64,000 nucleotides of DNA from G963665185 sp963665185 (GTDB lineage: Bacteria > Desulfobacterota > Desulfovibrionia > Desulfovibrionales > Desulfovibrionaceae). Both the position numbers and the translations under genes were made by a program. Location of the stretch: positions 1 through 64,000 of the forward strand of contig CAXXPO010000026.1 in the NCBI GenBank assembly GCA_963665185.2. The letters are read 5' to 3'. The notes under the pieces were generated by a model. It had not been told where the DNA came from. It was given only the letters and a program-made list of their open reading frames with translations, and ran no database searches. Numbering within the stretch: the first letter of the stretch is position 1; each line of letters starts with the position of its first letter. Of the stretch, positions 17,209 to 29,496 are shown in pieces.

Positions 17209-19359
17209 ATGCTCATAGATTACAAATCGGAACTCAATGCCGCGCAATTCGACGCGGTGATGCATGACGAAGGCCCGTTGCTGGTTATCGCCGGCGCGGG
17301 CAGTGGCAAGACGCGCACGGTGGTATACAGATTGGCGCGACTGGTGGAGCAGGGAGTTGCTCCTGAATCGATATTGCTGTTGACATTCACGCGCAAGGCG
17401 GCGGGGGAGATGTTGTTTCGTGCCGGTGGCCTGTTGGGCTACGGCCTGGGCGGTATAAGCGGCGGGACGTTCCATTCGTTCGCGTACGGAGTGCTGCGCA
17501 GGCATCACTTGCTGCTGGGATTTGAGGGTGGCTTTTCCATTATGGACCGCGGCGACTGCACACAACTGATTGCCGATTCCAAGTCGAATCTGGGTTTGGG
17601 CAAAGGAGACAGGTCATTCCCCAAAAAGGACACGGTGCTGGATCTTTTTTCCAAGTCCCGGAACAAGGAAGCGAACGTGGAGACCATCGTCCAGACCGAG
17701 GCGTTCCATCTGTTGCCGTATGTGGAGGACCTGGAGCGTATGGCCGAAGAATATACTCGGCTCAAGCGCAAGAACGGCCTGTTGGATTATGACGATCTTT
17801 TGTTCGAGTTGGAACGGCTGCTGCGTGACGAACCGGAGGTTGCGCAGAGTCTGCGGTCGCGATTTTCGCATATCATGGTGGACGAATACCAGGATACCAA
17901 TCGGGTTCAGGCGCGTATTGTGAAGTTGCTGACGGGCGGACGCGGCAACGTCATGGCCGTGGGGGATGACGCACAGAGCATTTACGCCTTCCGCGGGGCC
18001 GTGGTTGCCAATATTCTTGATTTTCCCCGCGAGTACCCGGGGGCCAAAGTTGTTCGACTGGAACGCAACTACAGATCCACGCAGCAGGTATTGGACCTTG
18101 CAAACGCTATTTTGGCCAATGCGCAACGCAAGTTCGACAAGCGTCTGTATACCGAAGATGCGGGTGGCGCCATGCCCGAAGTGGTCAAAACGTTGAACGA
18201 CCAAAGCCAGTCGCGATTGGTTTTGGAGAAGGTCATCGAGCTGAGCAGGAAATACGACATGCACGAAATAGCCGTGCTGTTTCGGGCAGGGTATCAGTCG
18301 TACTCACTGGAAGTACAGCTGAACAAGTTGGGCATCGCGTTTCAGAAATTCGGGGGGATCAAGTTTACCGAGGCTGCGCATGTGAAGGATGCATTGGCCT
18401 TTATGCGGGTGCAGACCAATGCTCTGGATTCGGTGGCCTGGAAACGGGTGTTGGGACACATCAAGGGCGTGGGCGCCAAGACTGCGGACAAGATCGTTCT
18501 CGCCGCGACAGGTGGGGACGGCAAGGCGCTGGCGCGTTTTATAAATCGTTTTCCAGAGCTGTCGCCCATGCTTGAGTTCATGAACCAACTGCGCATGGAT
18601 AATCCCAAGCCGGAAGCGTCAATGGGCAGGATTCTCGAATTTTATACGCCTTTGCTCATGGCGGCGTATCCGGACGATTATCCGCGTCGTCAGCAAGGAC
18701 TGGAACAGTTGGAATCCATTGCCTCCCAGTACTCGGATTGTGAACAATTTCTTGCGGAGATAAATCTGGACAACCCTATGGAGGACAGTGAGGGCGTACG
18801 CAAGAATGCCCTTGTTTTGTCCACTGTGCATTCGGCCAAGGGGTTGGAATGGGACGCGGTACTGATTATTGATTTGGTTGAGGAGCGTTTTCCCGGCCGC
18901 CGGGCTTTGCAGCGTCCCGAGGATCTGGAGGAGGAGCGGCGGTTGATGTACGTTGCCGCGACCAGGGCGCGAAGATTTTTGGGCATGTACGTGCCGGAGA
19001 GCCTGTACGTGCGTCATCTGGAGCGGAGTGAACCGGCCCGCCCTAGTCCTTTCGTATTGGAGTTGCCTCCTTTGACGTATGTGGAATACAAGGAAGGATA
19101 TGGCGGCAGGTTGCAGCGTCCTGCACAGGCGCAAATCCGGGCTGCGCATATGGACGCGGATTCCGGGCAGCCTGCAGATGGCCGGGAAAAGGCGGCAGCT
19201 GCGGAAAAGGACAGCGCTCCGATGCGAATGGGGTTTTGTTCGCATAAGATTTACGGGCGGGGAAAGATTGTGGAACATATTCCGCCGGACAAGTACCGTG
19301 TGAATTTTTCAGGCTTTGGACTCAAGGTCATAGTCGGCCAGTACCTGGACCTGGAGTAG
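17209..19359 (+). CDS. UvrD/PcrA/Rep-type superfamily I DNA helicase
   Basis: ATP-dependent 3'-5' helicase of 716 residues. Motifs in order: Q-motif LNAAQFDAV, Walker A AGAGSGKT, motif Ia LLTFTRKAA, Walker B DEYQDTN, motif III VGDDAQSIYAFRGA, motif IV NYRSTQ, motif V STVHSAKGLEWD and motif VI YVAATRAR. The C-terminal tail has a small domain (VNFSGFGLKVI) like the Tudor-like end of UvrD/PcrA. Such helicases act in nucleotide excision and mismatch repair or replication restart; which paralogue this is cannot be decided from sequence. No strong ribosome-binding site is visible before the ATG. It is followed after 2 bases by thiL. Confidence 0.93.
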   Translation: MLIDYKSELNAAQFDAVMHDEGPLLVIAGAGSGKTRTVVYRLARLVEQGVAPESILLLTFTRKAAGEMLFRAGGLLGYGLGGISGGTFHSFAYGVLRRHHLLLGFEGGFSIMDRGDCTQLIADSKSNLGLGKGDRSFPKKDTVLDLFSKSRNKEANVETIVQTEAFHLLPYVEDLERMAEEYTRLKRKNGLLDYDDLLFELERLLRDEPEVAQSLRSRFSHIMVDEYQDTNRVQARIVKLLTGGRGNVMAVGDDAQSIYAFRGAVVANILDFPREYPGAKVVRLERNYRSTQQVLDLANAILANAQRKFDKRLYTEDAGGAMPEVVKTLNDQSQSRLVLEKVIELSRKYDMHEIAVLFRAGYQSYSLEVQLNKLGIAFQKFGGIKFTEAAHVKDALAFMRVQTNALDSVAWKRVLGHIKGVGAKTADKIVLAATGGDGKALARFINRFPELSPMLEFMNQLRMDNPKPEASMGRILEFYTPLLMAAYPDDYPRRQQGLEQLESIASQYSDCEQFLAEINLDNPMEDSEGVRKNALVLSTVHSAKGLEWDAVLIIDLVEERFPGRRALQRPEDLEEERRLMYVAATRARRFLGMYVPESLYVRHLERSEPARPSPFVLELPPLTYVEYKEGYGGRLQRPAQAQIRAAHMDADSGQPADGREKAAAAEKDSAPMRMGFCSHKIYGRGKIVEHIPPDKYRVNFSGFGLKVIVGQYLDLE

Positions 19360-19361
19360 TC

Positions 19362-20348
19362 ATGGTCCTTTCCAGCGAAGACGATTTTCTGGGCCTTATC
19401 CAACATCACTTTCCCGAATCCTCCGGACATGTTCGACTTGGACGGGGGGATGACTGTGCCGTGCTCGATTTTCCGGCCACGGCCTGCATGAGCATGGACT
19501 TGTTTTTGGAGGACATACACTTCCGGCGGTCGTATTTTTCCCCCGGCGACATCGGGTACAAAGGGCTGGCCGTGAATATCAGCGATATTTACGGCATGGG
19601 AGCCAGACCGTTGGGGTTCTGTCTGGGATTGTCCGGTCCGTTGCATCTGGACGAGGCATATTGGGACGCGCTGTTTGCGGGGATGAGTTCTCTTGCTCAT
19701 GAAGCCGGTGTGGTGCTGGTAGGTGGGGATTTGAGCCAGTGCGACCGGCTTGGGTTGTGCATCACCATCTGGGGCGAGCAATACCCAGGCGGACGTTTCA
19801 TGCGGCGCGGCCAGACAAAGGCAGGCGATGTCCTGTTTGTCGTGGGGCCGGTGGGGCTGGCGCGTGCCGGACTGTTGGCGTTGGAAAAACATGATCGTCT
19901 GACCGGTGGACGTCAGGCTGTACAGATGTATCCCAAGGCGGTGCAGGCCCACTTGCGTCCTTGCTTAAGGCCCGGGGCGGCGGAGATCCTCTCGCGCATG
20001 GAGTGTGTGCGCGGCCTGATGGATGTGTCTGACGGTCTGGTGCGCGACGTTCCCCGTTTTGTGGCAAAGGGACAGGGCGCGGATTTTTCCCTGTCTGCAG
20101 ATGCCATTGCCCCGGATGTACTTGGCTTTTGTCAGGAAACGGATGCCGATCCGGAAGAATTTGCGCTTTTGGGAGGCGAGGACTATGCCTTATTGGGAGC
20201 CTGTGCAGCGCAGGAGTGGGGCGAGGTTGTCCGCAGCGTCCCCGAGGCGGTGTATGTCGGCACTGTGATGGACCGTCCGGGGCTGCATATTTCGGGCCGG
20301 CCCTTGGCTCAAATGGGGTTTGATCATTTTACAGAGAAATCAAAGTGA
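19362..20348 (+). CDS. thiL: thiamine-monophosphate kinase
   Basis: Protein of 328 residues that phosphorylates thiamine monophosphate to the diphosphate cofactor. Family motifs: GRGDDCAVLDF near residue 27 for metal binding, MSMDLFLEDIHF, NISDIYGMGA, VGGDLSQCD and MDVSDGLVRD, and GGEDYALLG near the end. These match ThiL of the PurM/AIR synthetase fold. GGAG precedes the start and the gene lies 2 bases after the helicase, so they form a transcript with trmO, which starts 7 bases later. Confidence 0.94.
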   Translation: MVLSSEDDFLGLIQHHFPESSGHVRLGRGDDCAVLDFPATACMSMDLFLEDIHFRRSYFSPGDIGYKGLAVNISDIYGMGARPLGFCLGLSGPLHLDEAYWDALFAGMSSLAHEAGVVLVGGDLSQCDRLGLCITIWGEQYPGGRFMRRGQTKAGDVLFVVGPVGLARAGLLALEKHDRLTGGRQAVQMYPKAVQAHLRPCLRPGAAEILSRMECVRGLMDVSDGLVRDVPRFVAKGQGADFSLSADAIAPDVLGFCQETDADPEEFALLGGEDYALLGACAAQEWGEVVRSVPEAVYVGTVMDRPGLHISGRPLAQMGFDHFTEKSK

Positions 20349-20355
20349 GGATGCA

Positions 20356-20751
20356 ATGGACACCACGCTGAAGATCATTGGTCATATTTCCACCGAGTTC
20401 ACGGACCGCAGCCAATGCCCCAAGCAGGCCGAAGAACATGGGGTGCAGGGGGAAGTGACGATTGCCCCCGAATATTTTGACGCTCTGCTGGGAATTGAGC
20501 CCGGCCACAGGCTGGTGCTTCTGACCTGGTTTCATGTCTCGGACCGGAGCGTGTTGCAGTGCCATCCCCGCGCCATCAAGGAACGCCCTCTGACCGGAGT
20601 GTTTTTCACCCGCTCACCTGACCGGCCCAACCCTATCGGTTTGCACGAGGTCGAGGTGGTCGCCATGCCCGAGCCTGGAAAACTTATCGTGTATCCATTG
20701 GATGTTTTGGATGGAACTCCCCTTGTGGATATAAAGAAGATGAAAAGTTGA
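20356..20751 (+). CDS. trmO: tRNA (N6-threonylcarbamoyl-A37) methyltransferase TrmO/TsaA family
   Basis: Protein of 131 residues; GAGG five bases before the ATG at 20356 fixes the start. HPRAIKERPLTGVFFTRSPDRPNPIGLHEVE contains the UPF0066 (TsaA/TrmO) signature, split here as FFTRSPDRPNPIGL. These small beta-barrel enzymes use SAM to methylate t6A at position 37 of tRNA. The protein is short, lacking the C-terminal domain of the E. coli form, as in many one-domain homologues. Some homologues act instead in metal or SAM metabolism, so the precise substrate is inferred. Confidence 0.85.
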   Translation: MDTTLKIIGHISTEFTDRSQCPKQAEEHGVQGEVTIAPEYFDALLGIEPGHRLVLLTWFHVSDRSVLQCHPRAIKERPLTGVFFTRSPDRPNPIGLHEVEVVAMPEPGKLIVYPLDVLDGTPLVDIKKMKS

Positions 20752-20978
20752 TTCTTTTTTGAGGGCGGATTGTTGACTCGAAGGTGATCTGTTTTACTGA
20801 AACAGGACGGTAATGGAATCTGCCGATATGCCGATAGAGTAGCACGGCTGTTTCGTTGTCGTGAAAGCAACGGCGAGTTTTGTGTTTTTATGCTGAAAAG
20901 TCCCTGTAATTGGTGCCATGCATACTCTACGGGGAGGTTCATCAGGTGGCAGACCCAACCGGCGGTAATGAGGGTTCC

Positions 20979-21971
20979 ATGCGTCGATCCAGTTCGATGG
21001 CGGGGCGGGAAGAACATGATCCACTGTACTTCCCTGTTTCGCCTCTGATGCTTTTTCCAAACACGCGCGCCGAATTTCGCGTGTATCTGCGTCAGAGTGG
21101 GCGGTATGTGCTGTACACCCGCGAGCGGCAGGCATTGACGCCGCAGTTGTGTCGGGCGTTGATGGAACTGGACGTCAATACCGTATATGTTCTTTCCCAT
21201 CAGAAAAATCAGTACAACGACTATGTGGAGCAGAATCTTGGGCGCATTCTCGAGGATGAGGATCTGGGGCTTCCTGAACGTGCGCACATGTTCTACAGCG
21301 CTTCCAAGTCCATATTGCAGGATGTCTTCGAAGCCAAGATGCCTGAGCGGTTGAGCGCGAAATTGTTCGACAGGGTGCTGGCGTTCGTCAAAAGCAGTGT
21401 GCGTTTTCTTTCACGCGAGGAATCGCTCAAAAGTCTGGGAAAGCTTATTTCCCACGACTATCGCAGTTTTTCACACAGCGTGAACGTGTACGCATATTAT
21501 ATCGGCCTGCTTACGGTCATGAAGGTGGCGCAGAAAGACATCGTCAGCTATGGCCTGGGGGCCATGCTGCATGATGTTGGCAAGATCAAGGTGCGTCGTT
21601 TCATTCTCGACAAGTCTTCATCGTTGAGCATGGAGGAGCAGAGCGAGTACAGGCTGCATCCACTGCATGGGGCGGCTATTTGTTCACGGCTGCCTCTGCC
21701 GCGTGAAAGCGCCAATTGTATTTTGTTTCATCACGAGCGGTTTGATGGGACCGGCTATCCCACCGGTACAAGAGGGGATGATTTGCCCAGACCGATTCGT
21801 GCCTTGCAAGTGTGCAACAGTTATGATGAGTTGACTTCTGGTCGCCCAGGCAAGCCTGCATTGACGCCGTTTGAGGCGCTCAGTGCCATGCGTGGTGAAA
21901 TCAACACCGCGTATGATCCTGAAATTTTCAAGCTGTTCGTGCTCATGCTCAGCGGCGCGGAAATCGTATAG
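20979..21971 (+). CDS. HD-GYP domain phosphodiesterase
   Basis: Soluble protein of 330 residues. The ATG at 20979 has GAGGG six bases upstream; an earlier in-frame start at 20910 lacks one. The N-terminal third is a poorly conserved domain often found before HD-GYP modules (PLMLFPNTRAEFRVYL). The catalytic part has MLHDVGKIKV, FHHERFDGTGYP and intact HD and GYP residues, so cyclic di-GMP hydrolysis is predicted. No receiver domain is present, unlike the HD-GYP protein at 3.4 kb. The glycosyltransferase gene starts 16 bases later. Confidence 0.9.
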   Translation: MRRSSSMAGREEHDPLYFPVSPLMLFPNTRAEFRVYLRQSGRYVLYTRERQALTPQLCRALMELDVNTVYVLSHQKNQYNDYVEQNLGRILEDEDLGLPERAHMFYSASKSILQDVFEAKMPERLSAKLFDRVLAFVKSSVRFLSREESLKSLGKLISHDYRSFSHSVNVYAYYIGLLTVMKVAQKDIVSYGLGAMLHDVGKIKVRRFILDKSSSLSMEEQSEYRLHPLHGAAICSRLPLPRESANCILFHHERFDGTGYPTGTRGDDLPRPIRALQVCNSYDELTSGRPGKPALTPFEALSAMRGEINTAYDPEIFKLFVLMLSGAEIV

Positions 21972-21987
21972 ATTTTTTCTCCTCCTC

Positions 21988-23022
21988 ATGTTTTCCGAAA
22001 ACATTTCTCCTCCCAAAGTCAGCGTACTTCTGCCTGTGTACAATTGCTGTACGACATTGGGACGGGTCTTGGACAGCCTTGCCGGACAAACCCTGCGAAA
22101 TTTTGAGGTTGTGGCTGTTGACGACGGGTCCACCGATGGCACAAAGGATATTTTGGGCCGGTATGCGCAATCCGACGGGCGTATCCAGCCTGTGTACAGG
22201 AATCATGCAGGCATTGTGCCGGCCTTGGAGGCGGGTTTGGCCGCATGCAAGGGGAGTTATGTCGCCCGTATGGACGGTGATGATGAATGCCTTCCCCATC
22301 GGTTGGAATTGCAGGCGTGCTATTTGGATGAGCACCAGGATACTGATCTGATCTCCTGTCTGGTACGGTTCGGAGGCAATCGGGAGCAGGCGGGCGGGTA
22401 TTCTCATTATGTGGATTGGATTAATTCCATACGCTCTGCCGACGCTCTCCGATTGAACCGCTTTGTGGAATCGCCGTTGGCGCATCCGTCCGTGATGTTT
22501 CGGCGGAACCTCGTGGAGCGTTTAGGGGGATACCGCAATGGACCATTCCCCGAAGACTACGAATTATGGTTGCGCTGGATGGAACAGGGCGTTGTCATGA
22601 AAAAGCTGGAGCAGGAATTGGTAGTCTGGAACGATCCACCGTACAGATTGTCGCGTACCCATGCACGGTATGGGGTGGATGCCTTTTATAACATTAAAAG
22701 TATATATCTTTCGCGTTGGCTGGAAGCCAACAATCCGCACCATCCCCATGTCTGGATTGCCGGTGCGGGAAAGGTTTCCCGCCAGCGGGCGGGGTTGCTT
22801 GAAAGACACGGGGTGGTCATCGACGGGTATTACGACATAGACCCCAGAAAAATCGGCCAGATCGTCCATGGCAAACCGGTTGTCGCTCGGCAGCAAGCAC
22901 CTGATCCGGGGCGCGTATTCGTATTGTCCTATGTGGGTAGCCGGGGAGCGAGGGATATCATTCGCGGTTTCTTTTTGTCCCGAGGCTATACTGAGGGAAA
23001 GGATTTTATGGGCGCTTCCTGA
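21988..23022 (+). CDS. family 2 glycosyltransferase with C-terminal nucleotide-binding-like module
   Basis: Protein of 344 residues starting at the ATG at 21988, just before the GT2 domain; no ribosome-binding site is visible in the pyrimidine-rich leader. GT-A motifs: VSVLLPVYNCCTTLGRVL, VAVDDGSTDGTKDIL, ARMDGDDECLP and FPEDYELWLRW. The last 90 residues are separate: VWIAGAGKVSRQRAGLL looks like a Rossmann-type glycine-rich loop, followed by GYYDIDPRKIGQ and VFVLSYVGSRGARD. This tail resembles modules found in sugar-modifying proteins. Its function is unknown. It is far from the main glycan operon and downstream of the HD-GYP gene. Confidence 0.85.
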   Translation: MFSENISPPKVSVLLPVYNCCTTLGRVLDSLAGQTLRNFEVVAVDDGSTDGTKDILGRYAQSDGRIQPVYRNHAGIVPALEAGLAACKGSYVARMDGDDECLPHRLELQACYLDEHQDTDLISCLVRFGGNREQAGGYSHYVDWINSIRSADALRLNRFVESPLAHPSVMFRRNLVERLGGYRNGPFPEDYELWLRWMEQGVVMKKLEQELVVWNDPPYRLSRTHARYGVDAFYNIKSIYLSRWLEANNPHHPHVWIAGAGKVSRQRAGLLERHGVVIDGYYDIDPRKIGQIVHGKPVVARQQAPDPGRVFVLSYVGSRGARDIIRGFFLSRGYTEGKDFMGAS

Positions 23023-23035
23023 TTCCGGACTTGGC

Positions 23036-25903
<2,868 letters not shown>

Positions 25904-26112
25904 TGCAAAGCGTCCCGCAGGTTGTGTCGTGTTGGGGCAAACCATGGGAAAATATTTTTTTGATTCAGCATACAGCCTCTGTCCGGGAGGCAGAAACAAT
26001 GCAAACCAATAATCTGTTTCCCTCCAATAGCAGTAACTTCTGGAGAGGCGCAGAGCGATGATATTTTCTACTGGCCTAATGATACCACATGCGGCTTGCC
26101 AAACAAAAGACA

Positions 26113-26146
26113 ATAAAAAAAGGGAAAACCCTGCGGTTTTCCCTTG
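26113..26146 (-). terminator. intrinsic terminator of the betaine transporter operon
   Basis: Read on the minus strand, the inverted repeat AAGGGAAAACC / GGTTTTCCCTT with loop GCAG is followed by a run of T. It lies about 30 bases after the binding-protein stop at 26175, as expected for a Rho-independent terminator. Confidence 0.85.
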
Positions 26147-26174
26147 AAGAGCAAGAGTGGACTGCCAAACGTGC

Positions 26175-27032
26175 TTATTGCCCGGTCCATTTGGCGAACA
26201 TATTGGGGTATTCCCTGATGAAGCGTTGGCCGTTCTTAAAGGGGTCGGAGTCTTTTTCCTGGTTCCAGGCCATGACCATCTGGAGTTGCTCCGGATTTGC
26301 CCAGGAAAAATTGTTGAAAAAATCGAACACCTTGGGCTTGTCCCTTTGCAAATCGGCACGGACAATGGTGTAGATTTGTTCTTCATCGCCCAGAATCCCC
26401 TTGGGATCCTTGAGATACTTCAGATTCCAGCGACCAAACATCCAATGCGGCGACCAGGCCGTCACCACGGCCCATTTTTTGTTTTTGATGGCGTCGGCCA
26501 AGGCGGCGGTCATAGTGGCGCCGCTTCCCTCCATCAATTCCATTTTATCCAGGCCGTATTGTTCAATGGCCTTTTCAGACAGTCCCATCAATCCGGCGCC
26601 GGGGTCTATTCCTATGATTTTGTCGTCGAACTTGTCTGCATTCGCATTCAGTTCTTCAATGGAGTCGATGGTCACGTAGGCGGGAACGGCCCAGCCAAGT
26701 TTGGCTCCCGTAGCCACGGGGCCGAGTTTTACAACCTTGCTTTTGACGCGGTCATAGTAGGTTTTGTGTGTTACAGGCAACCAAGCCGTCACCATGGCGT
26801 CAACATCACCGCTGGCCACTGCCTGCCACATTGCGGCAGCGGCGACAGGCAGAACTTCGACTTCATATCCCATCTTTTCCAGGGCGGCTTTGGCCGTGTA
26901 TGTGCTGGCAACGGCACAATCCCATTCCACATAGGCCAGCTTGACCTTTTCCTTGGCAAAGACCGTGGAGCCGAATGTGGCCAGCAGAGCCAGGGATGCA
27001 ATGCATGCTATGCAAATTTTACGGATACTCAC
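26175..27032 (-). CDS. proX: glycine betaine/proline ABC transporter, substrate-binding protein
   Basis: Periplasmic protein of 285 residues with a signal peptide (basic start, hydrophobic core, ending near VFAKE). It belongs to the OpuAC/ProX-type binding proteins: KLAYVEWDCAVAST near the mature start, VDAMVTAWLPVTHK, GIDPGAGLM and AVVTAWSPHWMF, supplying aromatic residues for quaternary-amine binding. It captures glycine betaine or a similar osmolyte. It is the third gene of an operon with the permease 15 bases upstream, and is followed by a terminator. The exact ligand is inferred from family. Confidence 0.92.
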   Translation of the reverse strand: MSIRKICIACIASLALLATFGSTVFAKEKVKLAYVEWDCAVASTYTAKAALEKMGYEVEVLPVAAAAMWQAVASGDVDAMVTAWLPVTHKTYYDRVKSKVVKLGPVATGAKLGWAVPAYVTIDSIEELNANADKFDDKIIGIDPGAGLMGLSEKAIEQYGLDKMELMEGSGATMTAALADAIKNKKWAVVTAWSPHWMFGRWNLKYLKDPKGILGDEEQIYTIVRADLQRDKPKVFDFFNNFSWANPEQLQMVMAWNQEKDSDPFKNGQRFIREYPNMFAKWTGQ

Positions 27033-27047
27033 GATATTTCTCCTTTC

Positions 27048-27890
27048 CTACCTGTTGGACGCTTTGTTCGCGCCGATTTTTTGAAGTACGCGGTCCAGAA
27101 TGATGGCCACGATGACAATGCCTATGCCGGCTTCGAATCCCTTGCCCATCTGCAATCGCTGGATGGCCTTCCAGACTTCCCCGCCGAGACCCTTGGCACC
27201 GATCATGGAGGCTATGACAACCATGGACAAAGCCAGCATGACAGTTTGGTTTATTCCAGCCATGATCGTGGGGGTGGCCAGGGGGAGCTCGAGTTTGAGC
27301 AATCTCTGCCATCTGGTGGAGCCAAACGCTTCGGAACATTCCACAAGGTCTTTGGGTACCTGCTGTATTCCCAGGCATGTCAGGCGGATTGCCGGAGGCA
27401 TGGAAAAAACGACTGTTGAAAAAATGGCTGCAACCTTGCCAAGACCGAAGAACGGAATTGCCGGGATGAGGTAAACAAAGGCGGGCATGGTCTGCATGAC
27501 ATCTAGGATCGGAGCCACGATGCGGTGCACGGTCCTGTTCATGGCCGCCATGATTCCGAGAGGAACACCGCTGAGAATGGCGATGAGGGTGGAGATAATG
27601 ACCAAGGCTATTGTGCTGACCGTGGCCCTCCATAGCCCCATGTTCCAGATGAGCAGTAGTCCGGCGATGGAAAAGAGCGTGATGCCGCGGCTTTTGGTTA
27701 TTCGCCAGACAAGAAGGGCAACGCAGCAGATGAATAGCCATGGCGGTATGAACATCAGGGCGTCCTGAAGGATTTCCAATCCGGTTTCCGTGATTTTTGA
27801 AAAGGCCTTGGTCAGAAATGCGAAGTGATCCACCAGAAAATTGATGAAGCTTTCAATGATGTTTCCCAGCGGGATTCTTGGTATGTTCAT
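27048..27890 (-). CDS. proW: glycine betaine/proline ABC transporter, permease
   Basis: Integral inner-membrane protein of 280 residues with about six to seven helices. The ABC-permease coupling motif is seen in GVPLGIMAAMNRTVHRIVAPILD and later LPLATPTIMAGINQTV, matching OpuAB/ProW. It forms the channel for the osmolyte importer with the adjacent ATPase. Its ATG shares one base with the ATPase stop (TGATG), so translation is coupled. It has the usual length for a one-piece ProW-like subunit. Confidence 0.92.
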   Translation of the reverse strand: MNIPRIPLGNIIESFINFLVDHFAFLTKAFSKITETGLEILQDALMFIPPWLFICCVALLVWRITKSRGITLFSIAGLLLIWNMGLWRATVSTIALVIISTLIAILSGVPLGIMAAMNRTVHRIVAPILDVMQTMPAFVYLIPAIPFFGLGKVAAIFSTVVFSMPPAIRLTCLGIQQVPKDLVECSEAFGSTRWQRLLKLELPLATPTIMAGINQTVMLALSMVVIASMIGAKGLGGEVWKAIQRLQMGKGFEAGIGIVIVAIILDRVLQKIGANKASNR

Positions 27891-29080
27891 CAGTTTATCC
27901 CCTTGCCGGCGATGGCTCCGAGCAATGTTCCCCGGACAATTACCCCCAGTATTTTTCCGGCCGGGTTGGTCACTGCCAGGGGGTATGGGAGGTCATGCAT
28001 TATTTCGATGAGTTCCGTGGCCGGGGTATCGGCCTCCACGGTGCGGATATTCGTGCGCAATATCTTTTCCAGGTTTTTCCCGTCGCGTTCCAGAAAAGCC
28101 GCGCAGTCCTCGGCCGTTACAATGCCCGCAACACGATGTGCATCATCCAGAACGAAGAGACTGGAAATAGCGTTTTTGCGCATTTTGCGTAGCGCAGCGC
28201 GGGGACCGTCCGTCTTGAGGTGGGCTACTGCCTCTGTCTTTTTCATGACGGATTCCGCTGTGAGTACCTTGGTGATATCCACATCTTCCACGAATTTTGC
28301 CACGTATTCGTTGGCAGGAGCTGTCAGGATGTCTTCAGGCGTTCCGTTTTGCACAACCACTCCGTCTTTCATCAGGATTATCCGGTTGCCAAGTTTTAAG
28401 GCTTCATCCAGATCATGACTGATGAACAGGATTGTTTTCTTCATGTCCTCCTGAAGATTGAGCAATTCATCCTGCATATCGCGGCGGATAAGCGGGTCCA
28501 AGGCGCTGAATGCCTCGTCCATGAGCAGAATATCCGGGTCCATGGCCAGGGCTCGGGCAAGCCCCACCCGTTGCTGCATGCCGCCGGAAAGTTGACGTGG
28601 AAGCGAGTCTTCCCATCCGGTCAAGCCGACTTTCTTCAATGCATCAACAGCTGCCTGACGGCGGGTGTCTTGATCCATCCCCTGGAGTTCCAGGCCATAT
28701 TCGGCGTTCTGGACAACGCTTCGGTGAGGGAAAAGAGCGAAATTTTGGAAAACCATCCCCATATGTTTTTGTCGGAATCGCCTTAACTCTTCGGCAGACA
28801 GAGCAGTCACATCGGTGCCATTGATGTGGACTTTGCCCTGGGTGGGGACAATCAAACGGTTAATGCAACGTACCAGGGTTGATTTCCCACTGCCTGAAAG
28901 GCCCATGATGACAAGGATTTCACCATCCTCTGCTGTAAAGGAGACATTGTTGACTCCGACGCCAAGCCTGGTTTCGCGCAGGATGGCCTCCTTACTTTTG
29001 CCCTGCTTGAGAAGAGGAATGGCCCGTTCGGGCGAGGAGCCGAAAATCTTGTAGAGGTTTTGTACTGAAATTGTTGCCAT
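27890..29080 (-). CDS. proV: glycine betaine/proline ABC transporter, ATP-binding protein with CBS domains
   Basis: Protein of 396 residues. The nucleotide-binding domain carries Walker A MGLSGSGKS, signature LSGGMQQRVG and Walker B ILLMDEAFSALD. The C-terminal 120 residues form a CBS pair, which in OpuA-type transporters senses ionic strength through the membrane surface. The N-terminal extension (IFGSSPERAIPLLKQGKSK) is typical of OpuAA/ProV. It is first in the operon and preceded by about 630 bases with no other gene, where its promoter must lie. The ribosome site is weak. Confidence 0.93.
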   Translation of the reverse strand: MATISVQNLYKIFGSSPERAIPLLKQGKSKEAILRETRLGVGVNNVSFTAEDGEILVIMGLSGSGKSTLVRCINRLIVPTQGKVHINGTDVTALSAEELRRFRQKHMGMVFQNFALFPHRSVVQNAEYGLELQGMDQDTRRQAAVDALKKVGLTGWEDSLPRQLSGGMQQRVGLARALAMDPDILLMDEAFSALDPLIRRDMQDELLNLQEDMKKTILFISHDLDEALKLGNRIILMKDGVVVQNGTPEDILTAPANEYVAKFVEDVDITKVLTAESVMKKTEAVAHLKTDGPRAALRKMRKNAISSLFVLDDAHRVAGIVTAEDCAAFLERDGKNLEKILRTNIRTVEADTPATELIEIMHDLPYPLAVTNPAGKILGVIVRGTLLGAIAGKGIN

Positions 29081-29274
29081 GTAATATTAAAATCCTGTTT
29101 ATTAATGATCAAAAAGACATCTCTTAAGCCTACATGATCAATATGTATTGTCAAGTCTGCTAGGGACTTTTATTGTTGTTCTAATGATATTATGATTTGA
29201 ATGCTCTGTGTATAATTTGTGAATATTGCTATGACTATGATGGATATTGTTTGCGGCAAAAGTTTCATATATAG

Positions 29275-29294
29275 ACTGTATTGCACTGTATTGC
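29275..29294. repeat. perfect tandem repeat of ACTGTATTGC
   Basis: Two abutting copies of the 10-mer ACTGTATTGC lie in the proV upstream region, about 200 bases before the start codon. Copies repeat at one helical turn, so a protein could bind both on the same face; this is inference. A related TGTATTG occurs again near 29,343. Confidence 0.6.
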
Positions 29295-29473
29295 GTAATT
29301 TTTTGTTTTTATTGCGTGTTTAAGTATCTTGATTTCACAGTGTTGTATTGTTTATAATTTGTTTATGTTCGTGTGGGATGTCTTTATGAAGTTGTGTATT
29401 CTATTGTGCTCGTCATTTTGTAATACATGCCGGGTTTGAGATGTGCTGAGCCTGCACTGTCTGAAACAACTGG

Positions 29474-29496
29474 CTGCTCGCATGTATATCGAGCAG
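29474..29496. repeat. inverted repeat CTGCTCG ... CGAGCAG
   Basis: A seven-base perfect inverted repeat with a nine-base spacer, between mltG and proV. No T-run follows on the minus strand, so it is a weak terminator candidate for mltG or an operator for proV. Confidence 0.4.

Noticed and set aside
25904..26386. N-terminal extension of the hybrid kinase up to 26386
   Set aside because: The added 161 residues are antisense to the betaine binding protein and terminator and show no domain; the membrane module begins at the later start.
26157..27419. Open frame of 420 codons on the plus strand
   Set aside because: Antisense to the betaine binding protein and permease, both well supported.
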